The notes: generated by a model from the sequence alone, not told the origin. Counted from the stretch's first letter, positions 8,444 to 17,160 are shown. The stretch: 64,000 nucleotides of DNA from Thermoflexaceae bacterium (GCA_015075555.1 JABTUD010000001.1:868001-932000), one strand, 5' to 3'. Translations and numbers: made by a program.

Positions 8444-10255
8444 CTAGCTCACCTTCCAGACGCTCTCGTGCATGGTGGAGGCATGCCATGGGCCCCAGGC
8501 ATACAGATGTTCCGAGTAGTTGGCGAAGTCTGCGCGCCACATGTGGGTTCGCCACCCTGAGTAGAGGGGGATGCGATAGACCTGGTCCAACAAGTGATCG
8601 TAAATCTGTTGAAAGACTCCTTGTCGCTGTTTGACATCAGTCGTCATGCGCTGTTTCAGAAGCATGGCGTCGAGGTCAGGATTTGAGACGTTGAAGTAAT
8701 TGCGAGGGCTCTTGCTGTAGTAGAGGTGGTAGGTGTACATGTCAGCATCGAAGCCTGTCGATGCCACTGTGTCGGCGGTGAGTCCATTCCACGTCTTGCC
8801 AAAAAACTCCTGGGCCCACTGCGGGGTCTGCTGCTGGTTAATCTGCAGATCAACGTTGATCTCTTTGTACCATGCCTGGACCAGCTGAAGAGCGGCGAGC
8901 AGGGGTCCGCTCTTTGCCGAGGTGTTCACCTGGGTCTTGAAACCGTTGGCATATCCTGCCTCCTGGAGGAGTTGCTTGGCCTGCTGGATGTCCTGCGACT
9001 TTATCCATGGACCCATCTCAGAAAGTGTTGGTGGCCAGGAGTTGCCGAGATAGTCGAAGGGAACGAAATTCGACGGGACTGCTGCGCCCCCGACGGCTGA
9101 GTCGATGAGTTGCTGGCGGTCCACTGCCAGGGAAAGCGCCCGCCGAACGCGCACGTCATTGAACGGCGGGACATCGACCCGTGGCGACATGTACACTTGG
9201 ACGCTCGGCGCCTGAGGAAGGACCTCGACGACTGCGTTCGGTACGAGCTCCAGAGCCTGTTTCAAAAACGTTGGCGTCGGCGGGGAGTACACACTTCGCT
9301 CACCGGAGCCGAACGCCGCGAGGGCGAGTTGTAGATCGAGGATAATCTTACCCTTGACGCTGTCCAGATACGGCAGACGTCGTCCCTGAGCGTCAGTTTT
9401 CCAGTAGTCCGGATTTTTGACGAAGTTATAACCGGTATTCAGGTCGATATCTTTGAGAATAAAGGCTCCACTCCCGATCATCTTCGTCTCGAGATCCTGC
9501 TGGAGTTCCTTCGGAAAGACGTAGACCATCGGACCAGCAAGCGACGCGAGAAAGTAGGGCGCGGGACCCTTCATTGTGACCTTAATGGTCTGATTATCTG
9601 GAGCCTCAATCTTATCGACGCCGTCGAAGAACGACTTGAATGCGCTGTCTTGTTGATACTTTTCGAACGCATACTTGACGTCCAATGACGTAAGATCTCG
9701 GCCATTGACGGGCGCTACGTTCTGGAACTTTACGCCAGGGTTCAACTGAAACACGAACTGAGTGTCACTGGGAGTCTCCCAGGACTTTGCGAGGTCGCCT
9801 TTGAGGTCTAGGCGAAGGTTATTCGCGCGGGGACCCATGTCGATTGTCAACAGACGGTTGTATGCTCGGTTGGCGAGGGTCTGGACCTGCGGAGTGTCCA
9901 AGGTGGTCATGTCGAGGTGGTTAGTCGTTCCCCATTCCTCGACGAACTCGCCGCCTATCTTCGGCTCGCCGGTCGGAGCTTGGAGCTTGAAGGGGCTGTA
10001 CTTTTCCAGGAGTGCCTGCACGTCAGCCTTGCTCGTATAGGTCGGTGGTGGCGGATACGGAGGCGGCGTCGCCGAGGCCTGAGTGCCGCCGGCGGGCGCA
10101 CTGGTCGCCCCCTTGGTGGCACCACCACCGTTGTTGTTGCCCCCACAGCCAACCGTGCCAACAGCGACGATACCAGTGATGCCTGTTGCCACACCGCCAA
10201 CCAGCTTCCGCCGTGAGATCTGCACCTGTCGTGCCCAATAGGAATGTTCAGTCAC
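8444..10255 (-). CDS. ABC transporter substrate-binding lipoprotein, family 5 (peptide/nickel/opine type)
   Basis: 603 residues from a GTG at 10255 with an AGGAGGG ribosome site nine bases upstream; a longer reading frame to 10423 has no matching ribosome site. The N-terminus has twin arginines (ISRRKLVGG), a hydrophobic stretch and a lipobox ending VGTVGC, so it looks like a Tat-exported lipoprotein. A Gly/Thr/Ala/Pro-rich linker follows, then the SBP_bac_5 body: WETPSDTQFVFQLNPGVKFQNVAPVNGRDLTSLDVKYAFE, NDVRVRRALSLAVDRQQLID and the closing ADFANYSEHLYAWGPW. Together with the two permeases it forms an importer whose ligand is probably the substrate of the surrounding pathway rather than a peptide, judged from context only. 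Confidence 0.9.
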   Translation of the reverse strand: MTEHSYWARQVQISRRKLVGGVATGITGIVAVGTVGCGGNNNGGGATKGATSAPAGGTQASATPPPYPPPPTYTSKADVQALLEKYSPFKLQAPTGEPKIGGEFVEEWGTTNHLDMTTLDTPQVQTLANRAYNRLLTIDMGPRANNLRLDLKGDLAKSWETPSDTQFVFQLNPGVKFQNVAPVNGRDLTSLDVKYAFEKYQQDSAFKSFFDGVDKIEAPDNQTIKVTMKGPAPYFLASLAGPMVYVFPKELQQDLETKMIGSGAFILKDIDLNTGYNFVKNPDYWKTDAQGRRLPYLDSVKGKIILDLQLALAAFGSGERSVYSPPTPTFLKQALELVPNAVVEVLPQAPSVQVYMSPRVDVPPFNDVRVRRALSLAVDRQQLIDSAVGGAAVPSNFVPFDYLGNSWPPTLSEMGPWIKSQDIQQAKQLLQEAGYANGFKTQVNTSAKSGPLLAALQLVQAWYKEINVDLQINQQQTPQWAQEFFGKTWNGLTADTVASTGFDADMYTYHLYYSKSPRNYFNVSNPDLDAMLLKQRMTTDVKQRQGVFQQIYDHLLDQVYRIPLYSGWRTHMWRADFANYSEHLYAWGPWHASTMHESVWKVS

Positions 10256-10361
10256 GTTGCTTTCCCTCCTAGAAAACTTGTTGTTGGCCCTTGCCCGTCC
10301 GACGACGAGCCTGAGACCCGTAAGCTCACTCGATGGAGCACTCCTCCAGCACGACGAGCTT

Positions 10362-11582
10362 TCAGATGACTCCCTCCTTGGCCCACGCTTCCATCTCGGC
10401 CTCGGTGTGGCCGAGCAGGGCACAATATACGTACCGGTTATGCTCCCCCAGCAACGGTGCAGCCCGTTTCACGCGGCCGGGCGTTAGCGAAAGCTTGGGA
10501 GCAGTCCCTTGGAACCGTAGCGTCCCAACTTCCGGGTGTTCGACCTCTACGAGATTGCCCCTTGCGCGGTATTGAGGATGGTCCACCACAGCTGCCACAT
10601 CGTTGACCGGCGCGCACATAATCCCCAATGGGATGAGTATTTGCTCTATCTCGTCAATTGCGTGACTGAGCGTCCATGCCGCAACTGCAGCATCGATCTC
10701 CTCCAGGAAATCGCGGTCGAAGGGCGTGAAGCGGTCTTTCGGAAACCGCGGATCATCGAGGAACTCCTCCCGTCCGATTACGCCGAGTAAGATTGAAGTT
10801 CGCATCGCAAACGATCCGACAATGAATATCTCGCCGTCCTTCGCCGGATACGCTCTCGACAGAGGTAATCCCCTGCTACCCTGCCTCCAGGCCATCTCAC
10901 CCAAGGCAGTGTAGTGAAGAACCTTATGCTCAAGGAGAAATGTCGCGGCATCGAACAGTGCCGAGTCTATCCATTGGCCCCGACCTGTCTTCAACTTGTA
11001 GTACAGAGCGGTGAGGACGGCGTAAGTGTTCGTGAAGCCGCCCACGTAATCAGCAATTGCAACTCCATTGAATGTCGGGGGTCCGTCGGGCTCTCCAGTG
11101 ACGCTCATGAGTCCGCTGGCAGCCTGAATTATGTGGTCAATACCTGGGCGATCGCTGTAGGGTCCAGTGGCGCCGTAGGCAGATACCGACAACATGATGA
11201 TCTCCGGGTTCACTTTTCGCAGCTGCTCGTAGTCGAGACCCCATTGCGCCATGGTCCCGGGAGTGAAGTTCTCGGTCACAACGTCGGACACTCGGACCAG
11301 ATCCTTGAACAGCTCCTGGCCTTTTGGCTTACGCAGATCGAGAGTGATGCTCTTCTTATTGCGGGCTGACCAGAGGAAGTAGGGGCCGACCTTGCCTCCG
11401 ATGAGCGGCGGATACCCGCGCCGCAGGGGATCGCCTATACCGGGCTCTTCGTAGCGGATCACTTCGGCGCCCATATCGCCAAGGAGTGTCCCGACGAGTG
11501 GGCCTGCAAAGAAACGGCCGGACTCCAAGATCCGCACACCTTCGAGCCCCTGTGGTGATTCGCTGGTTTCCTGGTTGCCCAT
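10362..11582 (-). CDS. CaiB/BaiF family CoA-transferase (class III)
   Basis: 406 residues from the ATG at 11582, preceded by GGGAGG; an in-frame start 11 codons earlier lacks a ribosome site. The family N-terminus LEGVRILESGRFFAGPLVGTLLGDMGAEVIRYE, the segment NKKSITLDLRKPKGQELF, VVTENFTPGTM and the catalytic-region RPGIDHIIQAASGLMSVTG (Asp near residue 149) are all present, as is the C-terminal ARGNLVEVEHPEVGTLRFQG. Class III enzymes move CoA between carboxylic acids through an aspartyl-CoA mixed anhydride, so this gene likely provides the activation step of the cluster without spending ATP. Exact acids are not deducible. Confidence 0.92.
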   Translation of the reverse strand: MGNQETSESPQGLEGVRILESGRFFAGPLVGTLLGDMGAEVIRYEEPGIGDPLRRGYPPLIGGKVGPYFLWSARNKKSITLDLRKPKGQELFKDLVRVSDVVTENFTPGTMAQWGLDYEQLRKVNPEIIMLSVSAYGATGPYSDRPGIDHIIQAASGLMSVTGEPDGPPTFNGVAIADYVGGFTNTYAVLTALYYKLKTGRGQWIDSALFDAATFLLEHKVLHYTALGEMAWRQGSRGLPLSRAYPAKDGEIFIVGSFAMRTSILLGVIGREEFLDDPRFPKDRFTPFDRDFLEEIDAAVAAWTLSHAIDEIEQILIPLGIMCAPVNDVAAVVDHPQYRARGNLVEVEHPEVGTLRFQGTAPKLSLTPGRVKRAAPLLGEHNRYVYCALLGHTEAEMEAWAKEGVI

Positions 11583-11730
11583 CGCCGCGTACCTCCCGGT
11601 TCTTGACTTCACCATCGATGTCGCAGGTAGCTCCCGTGGAGACGACCTGCAGCTCTTTCATCTTTGCAATCAACTCATTTGTGAGCCACAGAGTTTGAGA
11701 TGCTCCTCCGACTTGAATGTGCTCCGTCAT
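11356..11730 (-). CDS. Small ORF coupled by ATGA overlap, running out of frame into the CoA-transferase gene; doubtful
   Basis: Its ATG at 11730 overlaps the stop of the preceding hypothetical gene (ATGA). The first 45-50 residues, starting MTEHIQVGGASQTLWLTN, have a protein-like composition and lie in the otherwise empty 144-base gap before the CoA-transferase. The remaining residues are Arg-rich and out of frame with the CoA-transferase, as expected of non-coding readthrough. It may be a short gene that lost its stop, or chance. I recognise no family. Confidence 0.25.
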   Translation of the reverse strand: MTEHIQVGGASQTLWLTNELIAKMKELQVVSTGATCDIDGEVKNREVRGDGQPGNQRITTGARRCADLGVRPFLCRPTRRDTPWRYGRRSDPLRRARYRRSPAARVSAAHRRQGRPLLPLVSPQ

Positions 11731-12095
11731 CTCAAGGCACTAGGAGTCATCGCGACGCCGTTGTGGATAAAGAAACTGCGAACTGCACTGCCGGAAGCCC
11801 GGCTCCCCTCTTTTCGCTCGAAATCGGCGATCAAACCGATGTACTCTCTTCGCGCTTTCGTCCTGAGCATCACTCCCTCACCAACCTTGGATGGTCGCAG
11901 GCATTCGCCAGCGATTTGGTCCGGGTCTTTGCCTACAAAGGCGCAGAACCTCTCTAAGATCAACAAGCTACTGCTGAGTTCTTGGTCAATCATTGAAGGG
12001 GGAATACCCCAAAACTGACCGTACTCCTCCAACCACAACTTGACGCCGATATATTCCGTGATAGGTCTGTCTAGCAAGTGAAAGGGAACAGACAT
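11727..12095 (-). CDS. Hypothetical protein in the catabolic cluster
   Basis: 122 residues from the ATG at 12095, which has AAGGAG eight bases upstream; the frame is open six codons further but without a ribosome site. The sequence (MSVPFHLLDRPITEYIGVKLWLEEYGQFWG...) is mostly predicted helix, with a basic C-terminal third around KARREYIGLIADFERKEG. No signal peptide or membrane helix. I do not recognise the family. The tight spacing to the nitroreductase gene (about 17 bases) and same strand argue that it is a real member of the operon. Confidence 0.6.
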   Translation of the reverse strand: MSVPFHLLDRPITEYIGVKLWLEEYGQFWGIPPSMIDQELSSSLLILERFCAFVGKDPDQIAGECLRPSKVGEGVMLRTKARREYIGLIADFERKEGSRASGSAVRSFFIHNGVAMTPSALR

Positions 12096-12112
12096 GGATT
12101 TCTCCTTCGGCA

Positions 12113-12919
12113 CTACCGACTGGCCGGCAGCCGGAACATTCGGTCCAATCCCCGGATCTCGTGTTTTCGCCAGGCGATCGGGGCTTGTTCTTGAATCAAC
12201 TCCTCGGACTGCAGCCGCGCAACGACCTGCGGGTCTCGCTCGAAGGCAGTGTCCATGGAGCCCGCAAAGAACACATCCTCAAAGGGGAGCCCCGGCGCCT
12301 GGCCGCCAGCCTCCCATGATTCGGCGGGGTATCCCACGAGCATGGCCAGGAGGGGCTCCCATACCTCAGGGACGCCAAGCACGGTTCGAGCACCGTCTTC
12401 GTCGAACGGGACGAGAGTCGCAGCCAAGCCTTCGTCATAGGCGCACAGCAGGGCCTGCTCCATTGCCATCGCAGCGTCGCTGTTCCCGCCTCTCGCCGGC
12501 GGAGCTGACCTCCCACCGGGCGCGAGGAGTTCGGGGAGGATCACTTCGCTCAAGAAACGCCGACTCCATCCCAGCAAAGGAGCCATCACGGCGTTGTCTT
12601 GGAGGGCGCCGGACGGGACCCCCGGCCTCTTGAGCCTGTCGACATACGCCACGCGTGCTTCCGTATCGTGGTACCAAAAAATGGAAACGGGGGCGAAGTC
12701 GAAAACAGTCGGCTCCCAGGCCGTCTTAAATTGATTCCGCTCTTCCTGACTCAGTCGATCCCGATATGTGACTACCGCCTTGAAGAATGGCGTATTAACG
12801 GCCCGGGAAGCCCTCCGGGCAGCCTCCAGCATGGCCTGGATCTTCTCGCGCTCTACCGGCCGCCAGGTCGCGAAGTAGTGGAACGAACGTCTTCGCCCGA
12901 GAACTCGCTTGAACTCCAT
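12113..12919 (-). CDS. Nitroreductase-family flavoprotein (copy 1)
   Basis: 268 residues from the ATG at 12919 with GGAGG upstream. The start MEFKRVLGRRRSFHYFATWRPVEREKIQAMLEAARRA is the FMN-binding N-terminus of nitroreductases, with the RRS motif that contacts the FMN phosphate. The C-terminal part has the usual GAARTVLGVPEVWEPLLAMLVGYPAESWE-type segment, which closes the active site. These enzymes are FMN homodimers reducing nitro groups, quinones, enones or CoA-linked C=C bonds with NAD(P)H. A second, clearly related copy follows upstream, both inside the CoA-linked catabolic cluster. Possible heterodimer formation is inference. Confidence 0.85.
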   Translation of the reverse strand: MEFKRVLGRRRSFHYFATWRPVEREKIQAMLEAARRASRAVNTPFFKAVVTYRDRLSQEERNQFKTAWEPTVFDFAPVSIFWYHDTEARVAYVDRLKRPGVPSGALQDNAVMAPLLGWSRRFLSEVILPELLAPGGRSAPPARGGNSDAAMAMEQALLCAYDEGLAATLVPFDEDGARTVLGVPEVWEPLLAMLVGYPAESWEAGGQAPGLPFEDVFFAGSMDTAFERDPQVVARLQSEELIQEQAPIAWRKHEIRGLDRMFRLPASR

Positions 12920-12935
12920 ATCCTGTTCCTCCAAC

Positions 12936-13847
12936 CTATTTCGGCAGACCAAGCATGTCCGCAAGAGCTGAGAGTTCGCCCCTGCGCCACGCAAGTGGCG
13001 CTTCGTCTTGAATCATGCGCTCAGCCTTGAGTCGCCCGACGACCCCGGGATCTTGCACAAACGGAGTGCCATACCGTCCCTCGAAGAAGTCTTCCTCAAA
13101 GGGCTCCCGCGGTCTTTGCCCGCCGTCTTCCCAGGAACCGGCATGGTACCCGAGCAACATCGTGCTCGCCCCTGTATGCCAGTAGTCTGGGATCCTGCAA
13201 AGCTGTTTCATCACCACCGGGCTGATGCCGCAAAGGTGAGCCCCCAGCCCCTCATCGAACGCACTCAGAAGAGCGTGTGCCTGAGCAATCCCTACCGCGG
13301 TATTTGCCAGCACCAGCAGGCTAAGGGGCAACGTTGCAGGCTCTGCCTCGACCGCCACGACCGTCCTCCCACCACCTGCGCGGGCTTGCGCTTGCTCTTC
13401 CACTTCCTGAAGCAGTGGGGGGCGCCTTCCAACCACGACTCGATTAGAGTCGGTCAATATACGCTTGTAGACTTGGGGCACGATGACCCGATCCACATAG
13501 TCGTGAGTCCATCCGAAGCTCGCTGGAAGCAAGTCCAGATCGATGAGCTCCTTGAGATGTCCGCCGTCCATCGCGCGTTCGGCAGCCTGTAGATCGGCAA
13601 AGAACTGGATATACACGGGTGCCATATCTATCTGGGCGGAGTTAATCGGTGAGCGTATTGACTCAAGCTGTTCCGCCGTCAACGCGTCTCGGTAGATCAC
13701 CACGCACCGCACGATATCTAATTCCAACACCTTTGGTGCACGATATACGGCCTCCAAGATCGCTTGGACCTTTTCTCGCTCCACTGGACGCCATGGCGCG
13801 AAGAAACGAATGGATCTTCGCCACCCAACGACTTCTTTGAATTCCAT
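12936..13847 (-). CDS. Nitroreductase-family flavoprotein (copy 2)
   Basis: 303 residues. It begins MEFKEVVGWRRSIRFFAPWRPVEREKVQAILEAVYRAPK, nearly the same first 35 residues as copy 1, and shares the C-terminal EDFFEGRYGTPFVQDPGVVGRLKAERMIQDEAPLAWRRGE pattern, so the two genes arose by tandem duplication and then diverged in the middle, where substrate pockets lie. It is longer than copy 1 because of an Ala/Val-rich insertion around residues 145-185. Gap to copy 1 is about 16 bases. Function as for copy 1: FMN-dependent reduction of an unknown substrate. Confidence 0.85.
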   Translation of the reverse strand: MEFKEVVGWRRSIRFFAPWRPVEREKVQAILEAVYRAPKVLELDIVRCVVIYRDALTAEQLESIRSPINSAQIDMAPVYIQFFADLQAAERAMDGGHLKELIDLDLLPASFGWTHDYVDRVIVPQVYKRILTDSNRVVVGRRPPLLQEVEEQAQARAGGGRTVVAVEAEPATLPLSLLVLANTAVGIAQAHALLSAFDEGLGAHLCGISPVVMKQLCRIPDYWHTGASTMLLGYHAGSWEDGGQRPREPFEEDFFEGRYGTPFVQDPGVVGRLKAERMIQDEAPLAWRRGELSALADMLGLPK

Positions 13848-13865
13848 CGTCTCCCTCCCTACTCG

Positions 13866-14306
13866 TCAGTTGTTTTCTTCGTCTAGCGGACGGTATGCCC
13901 ACGCCAGAATCTCTTTGTCTTCGGAGTCGCGGCGGATTGTCTTGATCACCAACCTCAGGCGCTGCCCGACGCGTAATGCGTCTTCCTTGGGCACCACGCC
14001 GTCGATGTGCGAAAAGAACACGGGGCCCTCATCGATCTTGACATTTGCCTGGATGAACGGCGGCGTGAATCCTTCTGGTGCCTGCCGCACCACCGCGAAT
14101 GAAACCAATTCGGCATACTTTCCGATGTGAACCTCTTCCATCACGTCATCACGCACACAGGCCGGACAAACCTTCCGCGACGGAAATGTCACTAAACCAC
14201 AGTCTCGGCACCGACTCCCAATGAGGAAGGCTTCATCGCTGGCATCTTCCGCAATATGGAACAGGCCATCTTTAAACGGAACCGCCCTTGGCAAATTAGT
14301 AGTCAT
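13866..14306 (-). CDS. DUF35 OB-fold / Zn-ribbon protein, thiolase partner
   Basis: 146 residues from the ATG at 14306 (MTTNLPRAVPFKDGLFHIA). A rubredoxin-like Zn knuckle holds Cys33, Cys36, Cys47 and Cys50 (SRCRDCGLVTFPSRKVCPAC), followed by an OB-fold with SFAVVRQAPEGFTPPFIQANVKIDEGPVFFSHIDG. Proteins of this type pair with SCP-x-like thiolases or acyl-CoA C-acetyltransferases and are thought to bring the acyl-CoA to the active site. The thiolase gene directly precedes it (26-base gap when this start is used; the longer reading frame would overlap it), which supports both the start and the pairing. Confidence 0.9.
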   Translation of the reverse strand: MTTNLPRAVPFKDGLFHIAEDASDEAFLIGSRCRDCGLVTFPSRKVCPACVRDDVMEEVHIGKYAELVSFAVVRQAPEGFTPPFIQANVKIDEGPVFFSHIDGVVPKEDALRVGQRLRLVIKTIRRDSEDKEILAWAYRPLDEENN

Positions 14307-14332
14307 AGTCCACCCGTTGTTCACAGAATGAA

Positions 14333-15547
14333 TCACACAGTGAGAATGGTGGCGCAACTGGCGGCCGCACCACCCTCCACCACACCCCCGCCGTTGGAGG
14401 CAAGTGCTACCTTTGGCCCGGTCCCTCTTCGGCCAGGGATCTGTCGCTTCGCGGCATCCCCCCGCAGTTGGAGGACCAGTTCGGCTATCTGATACAGTCC
14501 CGTGGCACCTATAGGATGGCCTCGTGCGGCCAGGCCGCCGCTGGTGTTGATGGGGATCGTGCCTTCTAGTTGGGTGGCTCCGCTGAGGAAGAACGCGGCC
14601 TCATCTCCTGGATTGCACAACCCCAAGCCGGAGTACGTCCCGAGTTCGGCCGGTGCCGTGGCGTCGTGGATCTCGGCGAGATCGAGGTCTTCAGGGCCGA
14701 TTCCGGCCGCCTCGTAAGCCTCGTAGGCAATCTCGTTGCGCCCGGATGGCCCGGTCGGCGTTTCTTCCTCCTGATGGACTTGTCCATGGACCCGCGGGTC
14801 GCTGAATCCGCTCGCGCGCGTCACCTGGGCACGAATATGAACTGGTCGCTGTATTCCGAGCGCTTGTGCTTTTTCTCTTGAACAGATGATGGCCGCTGCT
14901 GCCCCATCGCCCATGGTCGAGCACATGTAAAGCGTCAACGGCCAGGCCACCACGCGAGACGAGAGGATCTCTTCAACGGTCTGGGGCGTCTGATATTGGG
15001 CGAACGGGTTGAGCGAACCGTTCCTCTTTCCCTTGACGGCCACTTTGGCGAAGAGTTCCTGGGTCCAGCCATTCCGCTCCATTTGCAGCTTGAGGTTTCC
15101 TGCGTACATACCCATGAACTGGAAACCCAGAGCGGTGATCCACTCCACGTCGGTTGCGGTGGCTACGATCCCTATGGACTTCGCGGTATCGCCGATGAAC
15201 ATCTTTTCCATGCCAAGCGCCAACGCGATGTCGTACATGCCCGAACCCACAGCTATCCACGCTTCCCGCAGTGCGAGGGTCGAGCTGGCGCAGGCGGTTT
15301 CGACATTGATGATGGGTATTCCGCCCAGACCGGCCCAACGGAGAACTACTTGCCCACGAACCATCTCCTGCCCAGTCAGCAGCCCCGCTGCGGCGTTGCC
15401 TACGTAAGCGCATTCGATCGCTCGCGGATCGACTCCCGCATCTCGAATGGCCTCCCAGACCGCGTGTCCGCCAAGATCCTTCAGGCTCAGGGCCGGGAAC
15501 TTTCCGCACCGGTGCATCCCGATCCCGGCGACAACGACGTCTCGCAT
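14333..15547 (-). CDS. Thiolase / acetyl-CoA acetyltransferase (SCP-x, lipid-transfer type)
   Basis: 404 residues from the ATG at 15547 with GGAGG seven bases upstream. The acylatable cysteine is Cys86 in NVETACASSTLALREAW, and the second catalytic element is NTSGGLAARGHPIGATGLYQIAE with the active His. It begins RDVVVAGIGMHRCGKFP, as in the lipid-transfer thiolases that degrade sterol side chains or branched acyl-CoA. Together with the DUF35 gene it should form a functional complex for C-C cleavage. It is the first gene of the minus-strand cluster, divergent from the LysR regulator. Confidence 0.92.
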   Translation of the reverse strand: MRDVVVAGIGMHRCGKFPALSLKDLGGHAVWEAIRDAGVDPRAIECAYVGNAAAGLLTGQEMVRGQVVLRWAGLGGIPIINVETACASSTLALREAWIAVGSGMYDIALALGMEKMFIGDTAKSIGIVATATDVEWITALGFQFMGMYAGNLKLQMERNGWTQELFAKVAVKGKRNGSLNPFAQYQTPQTVEEILSSRVVAWPLTLYMCSTMGDGAAAAIICSREKAQALGIQRPVHIRAQVTRASGFSDPRVHGQVHQEEETPTGPSGRNEIAYEAYEAAGIGPEDLDLAEIHDATAPAELGTYSGLGLCNPGDEAAFFLSGATQLEGTIPINTSGGLAARGHPIGATGLYQIAELVLQLRGDAAKRQIPGRRGTGPKVALASNGGGVVEGGAAASCATILTV

Positions 15548-15746
15548 GTTCTCCTCCGTACTTCTGGTCGCTGCCAGAACAACACTTCTGGAATCGCCAT
15601 GACCCGCCTCCACGTCCGCACCGAACCTCCCGTGTTGTGTCGAGCCAGACGATGGCCGACGGCGAAGATTTCCACAAGGAGGAAACTGTCATGGCAATCC
15701 ATAGGCGGTTCTTATACACTTGGCCGTATCTTCTATGGGGGCAGCC
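15548..15746. promoter_or_regulatory. Divergent control region between the thiolase operon and the LysR gene
   Basis: This 199-base gap separates the minus-strand catabolic operon from the plus-strand LysR regulator, the usual place for LysR operators. A 6-bp dyad (CCATAG at 15699-15704 and CTATGG at 15733-15738) flanks an AT-richer core just before the LysR start. It also holds an ATG at 15691 with a strong AAGGAGG site that would give a 36-residue peptide ending at 15801 inside lysR in another frame. I cannot fix promoter hexamers with confidence. Confidence 0.5.
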
Positions 15747-16667
15747 ATGCGTCTCAACAATTTGCGATCGTTTCGTCTCGTGGCCGAGCTTGGGAGCGTG
15801 AGCAAGGCGGCTGAGAAGCTTTGGATGTCCCAACCGGCGGTCTCCCTCGAGATCAAGCGGCTCGAGGCCGAGTTGGGCGTACTCCTCTTTGACCGGAGGG
15901 CCAATCGCCTCGTTCTCAATGACAATGGCTGGGCTTGCTTGAGGTTCGCGCATCGTGTTGACGAACTCCTCGAGACGTTGAAGCGCGAGATTGTCGGTCC
16001 GTCAAATGATGCGGCGATCGTCACCATAGGCAGCCACCCTGACACTGCCCGGAACCTGGTGATGCCGATGCTCCCGGAATTCAGCAAGGAGTCGCACGGC
16101 ACTCGGGTCGTGATCAAGAACGTGCCCACCGGACAAGTCACGGACCGAGTTTCGTCGGGCGAACTTGATCTTGCTCTCTTCGGTAGACACGATCTTGCAC
16201 CAGCCTTAGTGGCCGAACCTGTGACCACCGCACGCCTGTGGTTCATCGCCAGGAACGACCATCCGCTCGCCCAAATCAGGCAAGTTAGTCCTGATGAACT
16301 TTCGAACTTCCCATGTGTCCTTCACGAGGATTTCACAGAATCTCGTGACCTAGTGAGACAGTGGTCCATCGGACATGGGGTGGCGCTCAATGTGGCAATG
16401 GAATTCAACTCACAGGAACTCATCGTTGATGCAGTGCTGAATGGGCTTGGGATTGGAGTGGCGAGTGAGAGAGCAATACGCAAGTACGTGGAAGACGGAC
16501 GCCTAAGAATTATTTGCGTGCCTGGCACACCACTATACCTAACGATCTACGCCATCTTCATGTCGAGTGCTTCGTTACGTGCTCCTGCCAGGCTGTTCCT
16601 TGATGCAATTCTGTCTCAGCACGCCAGCTCGCCGACTGGTGCAAATGTCAAGAGCCGCCCGATCTGA
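15747..16667 (+). CDS. LysR-type transcriptional regulator
   Basis: 306 residues from the ATG at 15747 (MRLNNLRSFRLVAELGSVS), nine codons inside the longest reading frame; GGGG precedes it. The winged helix-turn-helix is SVSKAAEKLWMSQPAVSLEIKRLEAELGVLLFDR, followed by the linker helix and a periplasmic-binding-protein-like effector domain with VTIGSHPDTARNLVMPML. Being divergent from the catabolic operon, it is likely its activator, binding a pathway intermediate in the 199-base gap. Effector and targets are inferred from arrangement only. Confidence 0.92.
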   Translation: MRLNNLRSFRLVAELGSVSKAAEKLWMSQPAVSLEIKRLEAELGVLLFDRRANRLVLNDNGWACLRFAHRVDELLETLKREIVGPSNDAAIVTIGSHPDTARNLVMPMLPEFSKESHGTRVVIKNVPTGQVTDRVSSGELDLALFGRHDLAPALVAEPVTTARLWFIARNDHPLAQIRQVSPDELSNFPCVLHEDFTESRDLVRQWSIGHGVALNVAMEFNSQELIVDAVLNGLGIGVASERAIRKYVEDGRLRIICVPGTPLYLTIYAIFMSSASLRAPARLFLDAILSQHASSPTGANVKSRPI

Positions 16668-16786
16668 TCCAGCCATGTTCACCAATGTGATCCACTGAAA
16701 ACGAGTGCGGGGCCTGCGTGAAGATTGCGACGCCCGTTGAAAGCTGGGCAGACCGCGCCCTCTCCAACTCGCTCCGTGCGGTGGAT

Positions 16787-17160
16787 TCAGACGGTGTTGG
16801 CTGGCTGTTCGATGACCGTTCCCTCCTTTCTGCGTCCGCTCTGGCGATAGCTCTGGCCCTGGATGAGGATGGTCTGGCAGTGATGCGTCAGGCGATCGAG
16901 GGCGGCGCTGGCCAGGAGGCTGTCGGAGAAGATCCGCGGCCATCGTGCAGGGCGACTGCTGGTCACGATCAGGGGCCGGCGCTCGTAGCGCTCCTGGATG
17001 ATCTCGTAGAGGTCCTCTGAGGCCTGGACAAACAGGGGTCACAGGCCAAGGTCGCCGATGGCCAGGAGATCCAGGGAGCAGAGTCTGGCAAAGCGTCGCC
17101 GGTAGCTGCTGTCGGCGCGCGCGGCGTTCAGGTCGACGAGGAGACGGTGGCCCAGTCTGA
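16787..17160 (-). pseudogene. istB: IS21-family istB remnant with in-frame TGA
   Basis: Read on the minus strand, one frame gives the C-terminal half of IstB: VDLNAARADSSYRRRFARL, LDLLAIGDLGL (Walker B region), then a TGA, then in the same frame SEDLYEIIQERYERRPLIVTS, DSLLASAALDRL and GQSYRQSGRRK. These are the conserved blocks of the IS21 helper ATPase. The P-loop half is missing and the stop interrupts what is left, so it is dead. It sits at the edge of the catabolic cluster. Confidence 0.75.
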
